This document shows, one piece after another, positions 6,397-15,790 of a stretch of DNA of 64,000 nucleotides. The position numbers and the translations under genes are program-made. Where the stretch lies: assembly GCA_004558485.1 (NCBI GenBank), contig SFCS01000004.1, positions 1 through 64,000 of the forward strand, read 5' to 3'. Numbering within the stretch: position 1 is the first letter of the stretch; every line of letters begins with the position of its first letter. Origin of the DNA: Ruminococcus sp. Its GTDB lineage: Bacteria > Bacillota > Clostridia > Oscillospirales > Acutalibacteraceae. The notes under the pieces were generated by a model. It was not told the origin of the DNA, searched no databases, and saw nothing but the letters and a program-made list of their open reading frames with translations.

Positions 6397-9030
6397 TTAT
6401 TTCAGAAAACCGGCGACGATGCTCTCGGCCGCCTGCAAAGCTCCCGCGACAGCGGCGGTGTCCTTGCCGCCCGCCATGGCGATGTCGGGTCTGCCGCCGC
6501 CCTTGCCGCCGCAGAGCTTCGCCACCTCGCGCACGATGTTGCCCGCATGTGCGCCCGCCTTGACAGCAGCGGGAGCGCAGAAGCAGCCGAGTGTGACGCT
6601 CGCCTCGCCGACACCGGCAAGCACGACGACCGTGTCCTCGCCCACCGTGTCACGGCAGCTCTCGCACAGTGCGCGCAGCGCATCGCCGGAAACGCCGTCA
6701 AACGCCGCCGTAATGAGCCGCACCGTGCCGACCGCTTTGGCGCTGTCGAGCATCGTGCGGATCTTGTCGGCGCTCTGCGCTGCCTTCATGTCAAGAAGCG
6801 CCTTTTCCGTCGCTTTCCATTCGTTCATGACCTGCGCGGCGCGGCGCACCACATCGTCGGCGGAATTGGCTTTCAGCGTGTCGGCAGCCTTTTCGAGCGT
6901 CGCCGCATTTTCACGCAGCAGCGCCAGCACATGGCGGCCGGTCACTGCCTCGATGCGGCGCACGCCCGCAGCGACCGAGCTTTCGGAAAGGATGCGGAAA
7001 AGTCCCAGAGAACCAGTGGCGGCGACATGCGTACCGCCGCAGAACTCCACCGAAACGCCCGGCACCTCCACCACGCGCACAATGTCGCCGTATTTCTCGC
7101 CGAACAACGCCATCGCACCGAGCTTTTTCGCCTCGGCGATCGGCATTTCGCGGATGTCGGTCGTGATATTCTGCAGGATCCAGCCGTTGACAAGATCCTC
7201 TGTCTTTTGCAGCTCTTCAGCCGTCATGGCGGAGAAGTGCGTGAAGTCAAAGCGCATATGGCTGTCGTTCACGAGCTGTCCCGCCTGCTGCACATGCGTG
7301 CCGAGTACCTGACGCAGTGCCGCCTGCAGCAGATGCGCCGCCGTGTGGTTGCGCATGGTGTCCTCGCGCATCTGCTGATCCACCTGTGCCGTCACGGCAT
7401 CCTGCGCGCAGACAGCGCCCTCGCGCATCGTGCCGCTGTGCACAATAACGCCGTTGTGCGTTTTCGCCGTGTTTTCCACATCGAAAACACCGTTTGCGGC
7501 GGTAATCACGCCGACATCGCCGACCTGTCCGCCGCTCTCGGCATAAAACGCCGTCGTGTCCAGCACCAGCGCCGCCTTTTCGCCCGCCACGGCGCTTTCG
7601 ACCACTTCGTTATCCTTGATGATCGCAACGATCTTTGCGGCGGTCTTTGTCGTTTCATAGCCGACAAATGCGGTCTTGTCCATGTGCTCTGCCACGCTCG
7701 CGCCGCCCTTCCAGGCGTCTGCACCGGCGTCCTTGCGGGCATTGCGGGCACGCTCCTTCTGCTCCTGCATCAGGCGGAGAAATTCCTCCTCGTCCACCGT
7801 CATGCCCTTTTCTTCCAAAATGTCCTGCGTCAGATCCAGCGGGAAACCGTAGGTGTCATACAGGCGGAAAGCGTCCGCACCGGACAGCACCGTTCCCTGC
7901 ATCTTTTGCAGCGTTTCGTCGAGCAGCGCCAGGCCGCTGTCAATGGTCTTGCCGAAGGCGACCTCCTCGGTGTGGATGAGCTTCTTGATAAAGTCCTTCT
8001 TTTCCGCAAGCTCCGGATAGTGCGACAGGTTCTCCTTGATGACCGTTTCCGCTACCTCATACAAGAACGGCTCGTGGATACCGAGCAAGCGCCCGTGCCG
8101 TGCGGCGCGGCGCAGCAGGCGGCGCAGCACATAGCCGCGTCCCTCGTTCGAGGGCATGACACCGTCGCCGATCATGAAGGTGGTGGAGCGGATGTGGTCG
8201 GTGATAACGCGCAGGGAGATATCGGTCTTGTGATCCTTGTGATATTCCACGCCCGCGATGCGGCTGATATGCTTCATGATGTTCTGCACCGTGTCGACCT
8301 CAAACAGGTTGTCGACACCCTGCATGATGCAGGCAAGACGCTCAAGACCCATGCCGGTGTCGATATTGGGATGATCGAGCGGCGTATAGTTGCCGTTGCC
8401 GTCGTTGTCAAACTGTGTGAACACCAGGTTCCAGAATTCCACATAGCGGTCGCAGTCGCAGCCGACGCCGCAGGTGGGAGACCCGCAGCCGTATTTTTCA
8501 CCGCGGTCAAAATACAGCTCGGAGCAGGGACCGCACGGACCGGAGCCGTGCTCCCAGAAGTTGTCCTCTTTTCCGAGACGCACGATGTGATCCGGCGCGA
8601 CGCCGACTTCCTTTGTCCAAATGTCAAACGCCTGATCGTCGTCCTGATAGATGCTGATGTGGATGCGGTCGGCGGGCATTTCCAGCACCTTCGTGCAGAA
8701 TTCCCACGCCCAGGCGGTCGCCTCGTGCTTGAAATAGTCGCCGAAGCTGAAGTTGCCGAGCATCTCAAAATAGGTGCCGTGGCGCGCCGTCTTACCCACG
8801 CGCTCAATGTCGGGTGTGCGGATGCACTTCTGGCAGGTTGTCACGCGCTTGCGGGGCGGCGTGACCTCGCCGGTGAAAAACTTTTTCATCGGCGCCATGC
8901 CGGAGTTGATGAGGAGAAGGGATTTATCGCCGCTTGGCACCAGCGAAAAGCTGGGCAGGCGCAAATGCCCCTTGCTCTCAAAAAAGCGCAGATACTTTTC
9001 TCTCAGTTCGTTTAATCCAGTCCACTGCAT
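6397..9030 (-). CDS. alaS: Alanyl-tRNA synthetase
   Basis: A full-length 877-residue class II synthetase that charges tRNA-Ala. The catalytic core begins LREKYLRFFESKGH. The editing domain carries HTAAHLLQAAL and EFCGGTHVAATG, whose His and Cys residues bind zinc and clear mischarged Ser/Gly. A C-terminal C-Ala region (GGGRPDIAMAGG) ends the protein. ATG at 9030 is chosen because MQWTGLNELR is the standard N-terminus; the longer open frame runs into the T-box leader. Transcription starts at the promoter near 9290 and is controlled by the T-box. Confidence 0.98.
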   Translation of the reverse strand: MQWTGLNELREKYLRFFESKGHLRLPSFSLVPSGDKSLLLINSGMAPMKKFFTGEVTPPRKRVTTCQKCIRTPDIERVGKTARHGTYFEMLGNFSFGDYFKHEATAWAWEFCTKVLEMPADRIHISIYQDDDQAFDIWTKEVGVAPDHIVRLGKEDNFWEHGSGPCGPCSELYFDRGEKYGCGSPTCGVGCDCDRYVEFWNLVFTQFDNDGNGNYTPLDHPNIDTGMGLERLACIMQGVDNLFEVDTVQNIMKHISRIAGVEYHKDHKTDISLRVITDHIRSTTFMIGDGVMPSNEGRGYVLRRLLRRAARHGRLLGIHEPFLYEVAETVIKENLSHYPELAEKKDFIKKLIHTEEVAFGKTIDSGLALLDETLQKMQGTVLSGADAFRLYDTYGFPLDLTQDILEEKGMTVDEEEFLRLMQEQKERARNARKDAGADAWKGGASVAEHMDKTAFVGYETTKTAAKIVAIIKDNEVVESAVAGEKAALVLDTTAFYAESGGQVGDVGVITAANGVFDVENTAKTHNGVIVHSGTMREGAVCAQDAVTAQVDQQMREDTMRNHTAAHLLQAALRQVLGTHVQQAGQLVNDSHMRFDFTHFSAMTAEELQKTEDLVNGWILQNITTDIREMPIAEAKKLGAMALFGEKYGDIVRVVEVPGVSVEFCGGTHVAATGSLGLFRILSESSVAAGVRRIEAVTGRHVLALLRENAATLEKAADTLKANSADDVVRRAAQVMNEWKATEKALLDMKAAQSADKIRTMLDSAKAVGTVRLITAAFDGVSGDALRALCESCRDTVGEDTVVVLAGVGEASVTLGCFCAPAAVKAGAHAGNIVREVAKLCGGKGGGRPDIAMAGGKDTAAVAGALQAAESIVAGFLK

Positions 9031-9054
9031 ACGATCGGTTTCCTTTCTGAAAAT

Positions 9055-9286
9055 GAAAATACCTCCGCCCCAGCATGGGACGGAGGTTCCGTGGTACCAC
9101 CCAATTTGCACGGCAAAAGCCGTGCCACTCTTTTCCTTAACGCGGAAGAACGCCGCCGTTTTCGGCGGGCTCGGGGACGGCGCGCGATCTGCCCGCTCGA
9201 ACGGTCTCCCAGCACGCATCGCGTGACCGTTCTCTCTGTCAGCCGACATATGATCGCTGATTTCCCTTCAACGCTTTACACGGTTC
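9055..9286 (-). promoter_or_regulatory. T-box riboswitch leader of alaS
   Basis: On the minus strand the hallmark T-box TGGGTGGTACCACGG (9103-9089) is followed by a terminator hairpin (ACCTCCG at 9087-9081 pairing with CGGAGGT at 9067-9061) and a T-rich run. This is the expected terminator/antiterminator arrangement. Upstream are structured arms and an AGAGAG motif near the base of stem I. Uncharged tRNA-Ala should stabilise the antiterminator and allow alaS transcription. I could not assign the specifier codon securely by eye. Confidence 0.93.
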
Positions 9287-9315
9287 AGTATACCCCGTTT
9301 CATGCCGTTTGTCAA
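9287..9315 (-). promoter_or_regulatory. Sigma-A promoter of alaS
   Basis: The minus strand reads TTGACA (9315-9310), a 17-bp spacer, then TATACT (9292-9287). The -35 overlaps the stop codon of ysxC, so the promoter sits in the tail of the upstream gene. Confidence 0.88.
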
Positions 9316-9899
9316 GCATCCTCCGTGACGCTCACCAAAATTTTCCGCAGCTCCTCCACCCCTCTGCCGTCGACGGCGGAAAAGGGCAGATAGCGGATGC
9401 CCTCATAGTCTGCAAAGAAGGCGTCGAACGCCTCTGCGCGGCGGGTAAATTCGGTCTTGTTGAGCTTGTCCGCTTTTGTAAGCACCACCATGAAGGGGAT
9501 GCCCTCCTCCACCATGAAATCGATCATCTGACGATCGTCGGCGGTGGGATCGTGCCGCATATCGACAAGCTGCATCACCAGGCGCATGTCCCTGTCGGCG
9601 GCAAAATAGCCGCCGATCAGCTCCTGCCAGCGTCTTTTCTCTGCCGTCGAGACCTTGGCATAGCCGTAGCCGGGGAGATCCACCAATCGCAGCGTGTCCA
9701 ACCGATAAAAATTGACGGTCGCGGTCTTTCCGGGCGTCGCGCTGGTGCGCGCCAAGTTTTTGCGTCCGAGCAGGCGGTTGATGAGCGAGGATTTGCCCAC
9801 ATTGGAGCGGCCGGAAAACGCCACCTCCGGCAGAATGTCCGGCGGCAATTGACCGGACAGCCCCGCCGACAGCTCAAAAACGGCAGTTTCGATCTTCAT
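9312..9899 (-). CDS. ysxC: Ribosome biogenesis GTP-binding protein YsxC/EngB
   Basis: A 195-residue GTPase required for 50S subunit maturation. G1 is SGRSNVGKSSLIN (about residues 29-41), G2 lies in TSATPGKTATVN, G3 is LVDLPGYGYA (near 72) and G4 is LTKADK (near 140). The length is typical of EngB. It follows lon directly in the same orientation, the conserved lon-ysxC order of Firmicutes. Confidence 0.97.
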   Translation of the reverse strand: MKIETAVFELSAGLSGQLPPDILPEVAFSGRSNVGKSSLINRLLGRKNLARTSATPGKTATVNFYRLDTLRLVDLPGYGYAKVSTAEKRRWQELIGGYFAADRDMRLVMQLVDMRHDPTADDRQMIDFMVEEGIPFMVVLTKADKLNKTEFTRRAEAFDAFFADYEGIRYLPFSAVDGRGVEELRKILVSVTEDA

Positions 9900-9912
9900 A
9901 GACCTGCTCCTT

Positions 9913-12249
9913 TCACGGGGTGGGGCGCGTCAGCGCGTTTTTCAAAACAGCGGAAAGCTCCGCCACCGGCACGAACCGCACATGCTCCTTGACCTCGCCG
10001 TCCACTTCGGCAAGATCCGGCTGGTTGTCGGCGGGGATGATGACGGTCTTCATGTGATGGGTATACGCCGCCATGGTCTTTTCGCGCAGTCCGCCGATCG
10101 GCAGCACCCTGCCGCGCAGCGTGATCTCGCCGGTCATCGCCACATCGCCCTTAACCGGAATACCGGTCAGCGCAGAAATGATCGCCGTTGCCATCGTCAC
10201 GCCGGCAGACGGGCCGTCCTTCGGCACAGCGCCCTCCGGCACATGAATGTGGATGTCCTTGTTCTTATAGAAATCCTTGTCAATATGCCATGCGTCCGCG
10301 CAGGAGCGCACATAGCTGATCGCCGTTCTCGCCGACTCCTTCATGACATCGCCGAGCGAGCCGGTCAGCTCGATCTTGCCGGTACCGTCCATGACGGCGA
10401 CCTCGATAGGCATGGTCTCCCCGCCTACCGCCGTCCAGGCAAGTCCGTTGACAACGCCGACCTGATCCTGCAGCTGCGTGACATCGTCGCGGTATTTCTT
10501 CGGACCGAGCAGCGTTTCAGGATCCTTCACCGTCAGGCTCTTGCACTCGCCTGCGACCAGCTTTTTCGCCGCCTTGCGGCACAGCTTGCCGATCTGCCGC
10601 TCCAGCTCACGCACACCCGCCTCACGGGTATAGTTCTCAATGAGCGTTTCGAGCGCCTCGTCGGTGATGCGAAACTGTCTTGCGGAAAGGCCGCTGTGCT
10701 TCAGCTGCTTTTTCACAAGATAGTCCCTGGCTATGTGGAATTTTTCCTTTGCCGTATAGCTCGGCAGGCGCAAAATGTCCATGCGGTCATACAGCGGCGC
10801 AGGGATCGCGTCCGCATCGTTCGCCGTCGTGATGAACATAACGCCGGAGAGATCAAACGGCAGGTCGATGTAGTGATCGGTGAAGGTGTTGTTCTGTTCG
10901 GTGTCCAGCACTTCGAGCATTGCCGCAGTCGGATCGCCGTGGAAATCGCTGCCCATCTTATCGATCTCGTCGAGCAGGATCAGCGGGTTATTCACCCCCG
11001 CCTGCTGTATGGCGCGGATGATGCGTCCGGGCATCGAGCCGAGATAGGTGCGGCGATGACCGCGGATCTCCGACTCGTCATGCACGCCGCCGAGCGCCAC
11101 GCGGACATATTTTCTGCCGGTCGCTCTGGCAACGGATTTCGCCACCGAGGTCTTGCCGACACCAGGCGGGCCGACAAGGCAAAGCACTTGCCCCTGCGCC
11201 TCCCCGGAGAGGCTGCCGACCGCCAGCGTTTCCAGGATGTGCTCCTTGACCTTTTCCAGGCCGTAGTGGTCATGATCCAGCACACGGCGGGCATTTTCCA
11301 TGTTCAGATGCAGCTTGGAGGCGATATGCCACGGCAAAGAGAGGCAGGTGTCAAGATAGTTACGCACCACCGTCGCCTCATGCGAACCGACCGGCATTTT
11401 TGACAGCTTGTCTACTTCCTTTTGCAGCACCTCGCTGCTCTTTTCATCCAGCTGCAGCGCGTCGATCTTTGCGGCATACTCCTGCGCCTCTTCGAGCGGA
11501 TTGTCCGCGTCGCCGAGCTCCTCGGCGATCACGCGCATCTGCTCCCGCAGATAGTATTCCTTTTGACTCTGATCCATCCGCTCCTGCACGCGGGACTGGA
11601 TGTCCTTTTCGAGGCGCAACACCTCTGTCTCCCGATGGAGGATGGAAATGAGCAGCTCCGCACGGCGTGCCGTCGGCAGCGTCTGCAGCACCATCGCCTT
11701 TTCCTCCACCGGCATCGGCAGGTTGGCGGCGATGAAATCGGCGAGATACCCCGCCTTTTCCGCCGCAGCGACGCCGAGCATAACATCGGGGGCGAGATCC
11801 TCCTGCGCCAGATCGGCATAGTTCGAAAACGCCACACGGCAGCGGCGCACCAGCGCCTCCTCCTGCAGCGACTCCAAATTGTCCGGTTCGGGACGCTCCC
11901 GCACCGTCACGAGCATAAAGGGGTCTGCCTTTACAAGTTCTGTGACCTTGGCGCGGTACAGTCCCTCCACCAACACGCGCATGGTGTTGCCGGAGGTCTT
12001 CAGTATCTGACACACCTTGGCGACCACGCCGGTGGCATACAGCCCCTCGATTGACGGATCGTTATCGGTCAGATCTCGCTGTGCGACCAAAAAGACCAGC
12101 TGATCCGTATCCATCGCGCCGCGCAGGGCAAGCGCGGATTTTTCCCTGCCGATTTCAAAGTGCAGCAGCATGCGCGGAAAAACCACCATGCCGCGCAGCG
12201 GGATCAGCGGCAGCGTTGCCGTCTTCACAACGCGTCTTGTTATTGCCAT
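9913..12249 (-). CDS. lon: ATP-dependent Lon protease (LonA)
   Basis: A 778-residue AAA+ serine protease that degrades misfolded and regulatory proteins. An N-terminal LAN domain (PLIPLRGMVVFPRM) is followed by a coiled-coil region, then the ATPase (Walker A GPPGVGKTS, Walker B LILLDEIDKM). The protease domain has catalytic Ser in PKDGPSAGVT and Lys in REKTMAAY. The start at 12249 is chosen because AAAGGAG lies 9 bp upstream; the in-frame ATG at 12258 abuts that site. A hairpin with a T-tract lies between clpX and lon, so only part of the clpX transcripts may continue. Confidence 0.97.
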   Translation of the reverse strand: MAITRRVVKTATLPLIPLRGMVVFPRMLLHFEIGREKSALALRGAMDTDQLVFLVAQRDLTDNDPSIEGLYATGVVAKVCQILKTSGNTMRVLVEGLYRAKVTELVKADPFMLVTVRERPEPDNLESLQEEALVRRCRVAFSNYADLAQEDLAPDVMLGVAAAEKAGYLADFIAANLPMPVEEKAMVLQTLPTARRAELLISILHRETEVLRLEKDIQSRVQERMDQSQKEYYLREQMRVIAEELGDADNPLEEAQEYAAKIDALQLDEKSSEVLQKEVDKLSKMPVGSHEATVVRNYLDTCLSLPWHIASKLHLNMENARRVLDHDHYGLEKVKEHILETLAVGSLSGEAQGQVLCLVGPPGVGKTSVAKSVARATGRKYVRVALGGVHDESEIRGHRRTYLGSMPGRIIRAIQQAGVNNPLILLDEIDKMGSDFHGDPTAAMLEVLDTEQNNTFTDHYIDLPFDLSGVMFITTANDADAIPAPLYDRMDILRLPSYTAKEKFHIARDYLVKKQLKHSGLSARQFRITDEALETLIENYTREAGVRELERQIGKLCRKAAKKLVAGECKSLTVKDPETLLGPKKYRDDVTQLQDQVGVVNGLAWTAVGGETMPIEVAVMDGTGKIELTGSLGDVMKESARTAISYVRSCADAWHIDKDFYKNKDIHIHVPEGAVPKDGPSAGVTMATAIISALTGIPVKGDVAMTGEITLRGRVLPIGGLREKTMAAYTHHMKTVIIPADNQPDLAEVDGEVKEHVRFVPVAELSAVLKNALTRPTP

Positions 12250-12266
12250 AGTAATCATCTCCTTTG

Positions 12267-12308
12267 AGAAAAAAAGCAGTCGGCGGCACAGACGCCGTCA
12301 ACTGCTTT
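12267..12308 (-). terminator. Terminator-like hairpin between clpX and lon
   Basis: Minus strand: AAAGCAGT, a three-base bulge (TGA), CGGCG, a loop, CGCCG, ACTGCTTT, then a run of T. The T-tract runs almost into the AAAGGAG site of lon. It probably reduces or uncouples lon expression relative to the clp genes. Confidence 0.75.
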
Positions 12309-12329
12309 GGGACAATGGGAGCATATTGT

Positions 12330-13649
12330 CTATGCGTTAACCTTGCGCCGTTGCGGCTTTGCCTTTGCCTGCGGCATAAGGCGCGCCGCCTTTTTCTCCG
12401 GATTATATACAATTTCCGGTTGTGCGCCTTTTTTTACGGTGTCCGAAGTAATGGTGATCTTCTCGATCTTGGGGTCGGAAGGCACTTCAAACATGAGCTT
12501 TGTGAGCACTTCCTCCATCACCGAGCGCAAGCCTCTCGCGCCCGTTTCGCGTTTCAGCGTTTCTTCCGCTACCGCACGCAGGGCGTCATCGGTGAAGGAA
12601 AGCTGCACATGATCCAGTCCGAACAGCGCCTGATACTGTTTCAGGATGGCGTTTTTCGGCTCTTTCGAAATACGGACAAGATCATCGGCGTCGAGCGCGT
12701 CCAGCGTCGTGACGATCGGCATACGCCCGACAAGCTCGGGGATCAGCCCGTATTTCACCAGATCCTGCGGCACCAAAAGGCGCAGGATCTCCGAACGCTT
12801 CATTTCCTTTTTGGAACGGATCTCGTTGCCGAAGCCGATAGCGCCCGATCCGACGCGCTTTTCAATGGTCTTTTCGATGCCGTCGAAAGCGCCGCCGAGA
12901 ATGAACAGAATGTTGGAGGTGTCGATCTGAATGAACTGCTGCTGCGGATGCTTGCGCCCGCCGCCGGGCGGCACATTTGCGACCGTGCCCTCAAGAATTT
13001 TCAAAAGCGCTTGCTGCACGCCCTCGCCGCTGACATCGCGGGTGATGGACGGGTTTTCGCTACGGCGGGAGATCTTGTCGATCTCGTCCACATAGATGAT
13101 GCCGCGCTCCGCTTTTTTGACATCAAAATCCGCCGCCTGAATCAGGCGCAAAAGGATGTTTTCGACATCCTCGCCGACATAGCCCGCCTCGGTCAGCGTT
13201 GTCGCGTCGGCGATTGCAAACGGCACATGCAGCGTTTTCGCCAATGTCTGCGCCAGCGCCGTTTTTCCCACACCGGTCGGGCCGAGCAGCAGCACATTGC
13301 TCTTGCCGAGCTCCGCGTCCACCGATGCACCGAAATAGATGCGTTTATAGTGATTATACACCGCGACCGACAAGGCGACCTTCGCGCGATCCTGCCCGAT
13401 AACATAGGCATCGAGCGCCGCTTTGATCTCCTTGGGTGTCGGCAGCTGCTCCGGCGCTTCGGATACAGCCGTTTCCGCATCGCGTCGACCGACCGCCTCT
13501 TCCCCATCCTCCAGGATGGAACGGCAAAGCTCCACACATTCGTTGCAGATACAAACGCCGTTTCTGCCGCCGATCAACTGATATACCTCGTCCTGCCGTT
13601 TGCCGCAGAAGGAGCATACCGGCTCTTGTCCGTCCTCGCGTTTCGGCAT
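12330..13649 (-). CDS. clpX: ClpX ATPase subunit of ClpXP
   Basis: A 439-residue AAA+ unfoldase that feeds substrates to ClpP. The N-terminal zinc-binding domain has CSFC...CICNEC within the first 45 residues. Walker A is LGPTGVGKTAL and Walker B is IIYVDEIDKI. The RRSENPSITRDVSGEGVQ stretch matches the family. ATG at 13649 follows AAGGAGGCGACAGT; the open frame extends further upstream into clpP but lacks a better site. It lies 34 bp after clpP. Confidence 0.97.
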   Translation of the reverse strand: MPKREDGQEPVCSFCGKRQDEVYQLIGGRNGVCICNECVELCRSILEDGEEAVGRRDAETAVSEAPEQLPTPKEIKAALDAYVIGQDRAKVALSVAVYNHYKRIYFGASVDAELGKSNVLLLGPTGVGKTALAQTLAKTLHVPFAIADATTLTEAGYVGEDVENILLRLIQAADFDVKKAERGIIYVDEIDKISRRSENPSITRDVSGEGVQQALLKILEGTVANVPPGGGRKHPQQQFIQIDTSNILFILGGAFDGIEKTIEKRVGSGAIGFGNEIRSKKEMKRSEILRLLVPQDLVKYGLIPELVGRMPIVTTLDALDADDLVRISKEPKNAILKQYQALFGLDHVQLSFTDDALRAVAEETLKRETGARGLRSVMEEVLTKLMFEVPSDPKIEKITITSDTVKKGAQPEIVYNPEKKAARLMPQAKAKPQRRKVNA

Positions 13650-13683
13650 ACTGTCGCCTCCTTTTTCCTTGCCGTGTGCCCTA

Positions 13684-14271
13684 TCAGCGATGCGCAATGA
13701 CCTTATCGATCAAGCCGTATCGCACCGCATCCTCCGCGGTCATCCAGTTGTCGCGGTCGGTGTCCCGTTCGATGACATCGAGCGGCTGACCGGTCATTTC
13801 CGACAAAAGGGCATTCATGCGGCTGCGGATGAAAAGGATATGATCCGCCTGGATTTTGATGTCCGCCGCCTGACCCTTCGCGCCGCCGAGCGGCTGATGG
13901 ATCATGATCTCACTGTGCGGCAGCGACAGGCGCTTTCCCTTTGCACCCGCCGCCAGCAAAAACGAGCCCATGCTCGCCGCCAGACCGACGCAGATGGTGG
14001 AGACATCACACTTGATGAACTGCATGGTATCATAGATCGCCATGCCCGCCGTAATAGAACCGCCGGGGCTGTTGATATACAGGTGAATATCCTTGTCGGG
14101 ATCCTGCCCCTCCAAATACAGGAGCTGCGCTACGACCAGCGACGCGGTCACATCGTTCACCTCATCGGACAGCACGATGATGCGGTCATTGAGCAAGCGC
14201 GAAAAAATGTCATAGCTGCGCTCGCCGTGACCGGTCTGCTCGATCACATAAGGAACCAAACTGTTTTGCAT
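13684..14271 (-). CDS. clpP: ClpP proteolytic subunit
   Basis: A 195-residue serine peptidase that forms the tetradecameric chamber of ClpXP. The catalytic triad is Ser100 (GLAASMGSF), His125 (MIHQPLGG) and an Asp near residue 174 (DRDNWMTAEDA). The N-terminus MQNSLVPYVIEQ is standard, and a GGAGG site precedes the ATG. It is transcribed after tig and before clpX, a typical clostridial order. No CtsR box was seen upstream. Confidence 0.98.
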   Translation of the reverse strand: MQNSLVPYVIEQTGHGERSYDIFSRLLNDRIIVLSDEVNDVTASLVVAQLLYLEGQDPDKDIHLYINSPGGSITAGMAIYDTMQFIKCDVSTICVGLAASMGSFLLAAGAKGKRLSLPHSEIMIHQPLGGAKGQAADIKIQADHILFIRSRMNALLSEMTGQPLDVIERDTDRDNWMTAEDAVRYGLIDKVIAHR

Positions 14272-14415
14272 CGGGATACCTCCATTCAAACGGTAAAATT
14301 CTACGCCGTGTGACAAGCTGCCGCTGTCCCGAAATGAAACAGCGGCAGGAAAGACATCACAAGCCATCCACGCCACCAGTATTGGCAGCAAATTGCCGGC
14401 TTAATCCGGTGATGC

Positions 14416-15705
14416 TTATTTTTCTTCGGTGATGACAGCCGCGTTCTTCACGAGATCCATCGCCTGCTGCACCGCCAGATCCTTCGAAAGCTCAGAGGCA
14501 GGAATGAACTGCTTGACCTTGTCGGCCTCCATTTGATACGTCTCGGCATAGCGGGCATATTCCTTGTCAAGATCCTCCTCGGTGGGGGTGATGTTCTCCT
14601 GCTTTGCGATCTGCTCCAGGATCAGGCGCATCTTGACCTGCTTTTCCGCCTGCTCGCGGAAGTTTTCACGGAAGGTCTTTTCGTCCGCGCCGGTATATTT
14701 CATGTACATTTCCATGTTGAGACCCTGCGACTGCAAACGGTAGCTGAAATCGCGCACCGCGTCGTTGATAGCGTTCTCATACATGGCAGCGGGAATGTCC
14801 GCATGCAGGATGCCGAGGAGGCCGTCGACCAGCTGATCGGTCACCGCATCGTCCGCCGCCTTTGCACGGGTCTCCTCGAGCTTTTTCTTGGAGTCCGCTT
14901 TCAGCTCGTCGAGCGTATCGAAGTCGCTGACATCCTTCGCAAAGTCGTCGTTGAGCTCCGGCAGCTCTTTCTTCTGAATTTCATGGATCTTACACTTGAA
15001 CACGGCAGGCTTACCGGCAAGCTCCTTGGCATGATAATCCTCGGGGAAGGTGACATTCACATCACACTCCTCGTCGATCTTCTTGCCGACCAGCTGCTCC
15101 TCAAAGCCGGGGATGAACTGACCGGAGCCGAGCAGCAGCGCGTGATTTTCCGCCTTGCCGCCGTCAAACGGCTTGTCATCGACAAAGCCTTCAAAGTCAA
15201 AGGTCACGGTGTCGCCCATTTCGGCGGCGCGATCATCGACCGCCACCATGCGGGAGTTGCGCTCCTGCAGCATGCCGAGCTCCTTCTCCACATCCTCATC
15301 GGTCACGGGAGCGATCTTCTTCGTCGCTTTGAGACCCTTATATTCATCCAGCGTAACCTCCGGCTTCACGGTGATGACCGCCGTGAACTTGAGGCCGTCC
15401 TCGCCGACCGAGGTCACATCGAAATCGATCTTATCTTCCACATACTCATAGCCGGAGGCCTTGATTGCCTCATCGAGTGCGTCGGGGTATACGCTGTTGA
15501 CCGCCGTTTCATAGAACACGCCGGTGCCGTAAATCTTCTCGACAAGCGCACGCGGCGCCTTGCCCTTGCGGAAGCCGGGAATGGTCATATTTTTAATATC
15601 CTTTTTATACGCAGCGTCCACCGCCTTTTTGAAGGCTTCGGCGTCCACCTCGATTTCCAGCTTTACGCGATTGTTCTCCTGCTTTTCTGCATTTTTCAGA
15701 CTCAT
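14416..15705 (-). CDS. tig: Trigger factor (ribosome-associated prolyl isomerase chaperone)
   Basis: A 429-residue chaperone that binds the ribosome exit site. The ribosome-binding domain contains PGFRKGKAPRALVEKIYG (signature GFRKGKAP, near residue 40). The FKBP-type PPIase domain follows (GDTVTFDFEGFVDDKPFDGGKA), then a helical C-terminal domain. The ATG at 15705 follows AGGAGGAAGTTATAC. It heads the tig-clpP-clpX-lon-ysxC run and has its own extended -10 promoter. Confidence 0.97.
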   Translation of the reverse strand: MSLKNAEKQENNRVKLEIEVDAEAFKKAVDAAYKKDIKNMTIPGFRKGKAPRALVEKIYGTGVFYETAVNSVYPDALDEAIKASGYEYVEDKIDFDVTSVGEDGLKFTAVITVKPEVTLDEYKGLKATKKIAPVTDEDVEKELGMLQERNSRMVAVDDRAAEMGDTVTFDFEGFVDDKPFDGGKAENHALLLGSGQFIPGFEEQLVGKKIDEECDVNVTFPEDYHAKELAGKPAVFKCKIHEIQKKELPELNDDFAKDVSDFDTLDELKADSKKKLEETRAKAADDAVTDQLVDGLLGILHADIPAAMYENAINDAVRDFSYRLQSQGLNMEMYMKYTGADEKTFRENFREQAEKQVKMRLILEQIAKQENITPTEEDLDKEYARYAETYQMEADKVKQFIPASELSKDLAVQQAMDLVKNAAVITEEK

Positions 15706-15744
15706 GTATAACTTCCTCCTACTTGCTTTTACATATGCCATGGT

Positions 15745-15753
15745 ATTATAGCA
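15745..15753 (-). promoter_or_regulatory. Extended -10 promoter of tig
   Basis: Minus strand TGC-TATAAT (15753-15745) is a perfect extended -10. The -35 position (TGGCAT-like) is weak, which is tolerated with a TGN motif. It lies 40 bp upstream of the tig start codon. Confidence 0.75.
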
Positions 15754-15790
15754 TACCCTGCCGCAATATGCCAGCATTTTTTTGAAATTT

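Noticed and set aside
6088..9015. A 975-codon open frame on the plus strand, antisense to alaS
   Set aside because: Its translation is a His/Arg/Ala-rich low-complexity shadow produced by GC-rich codon use of alaS, with no recognisable domain and no ribosome-binding site.
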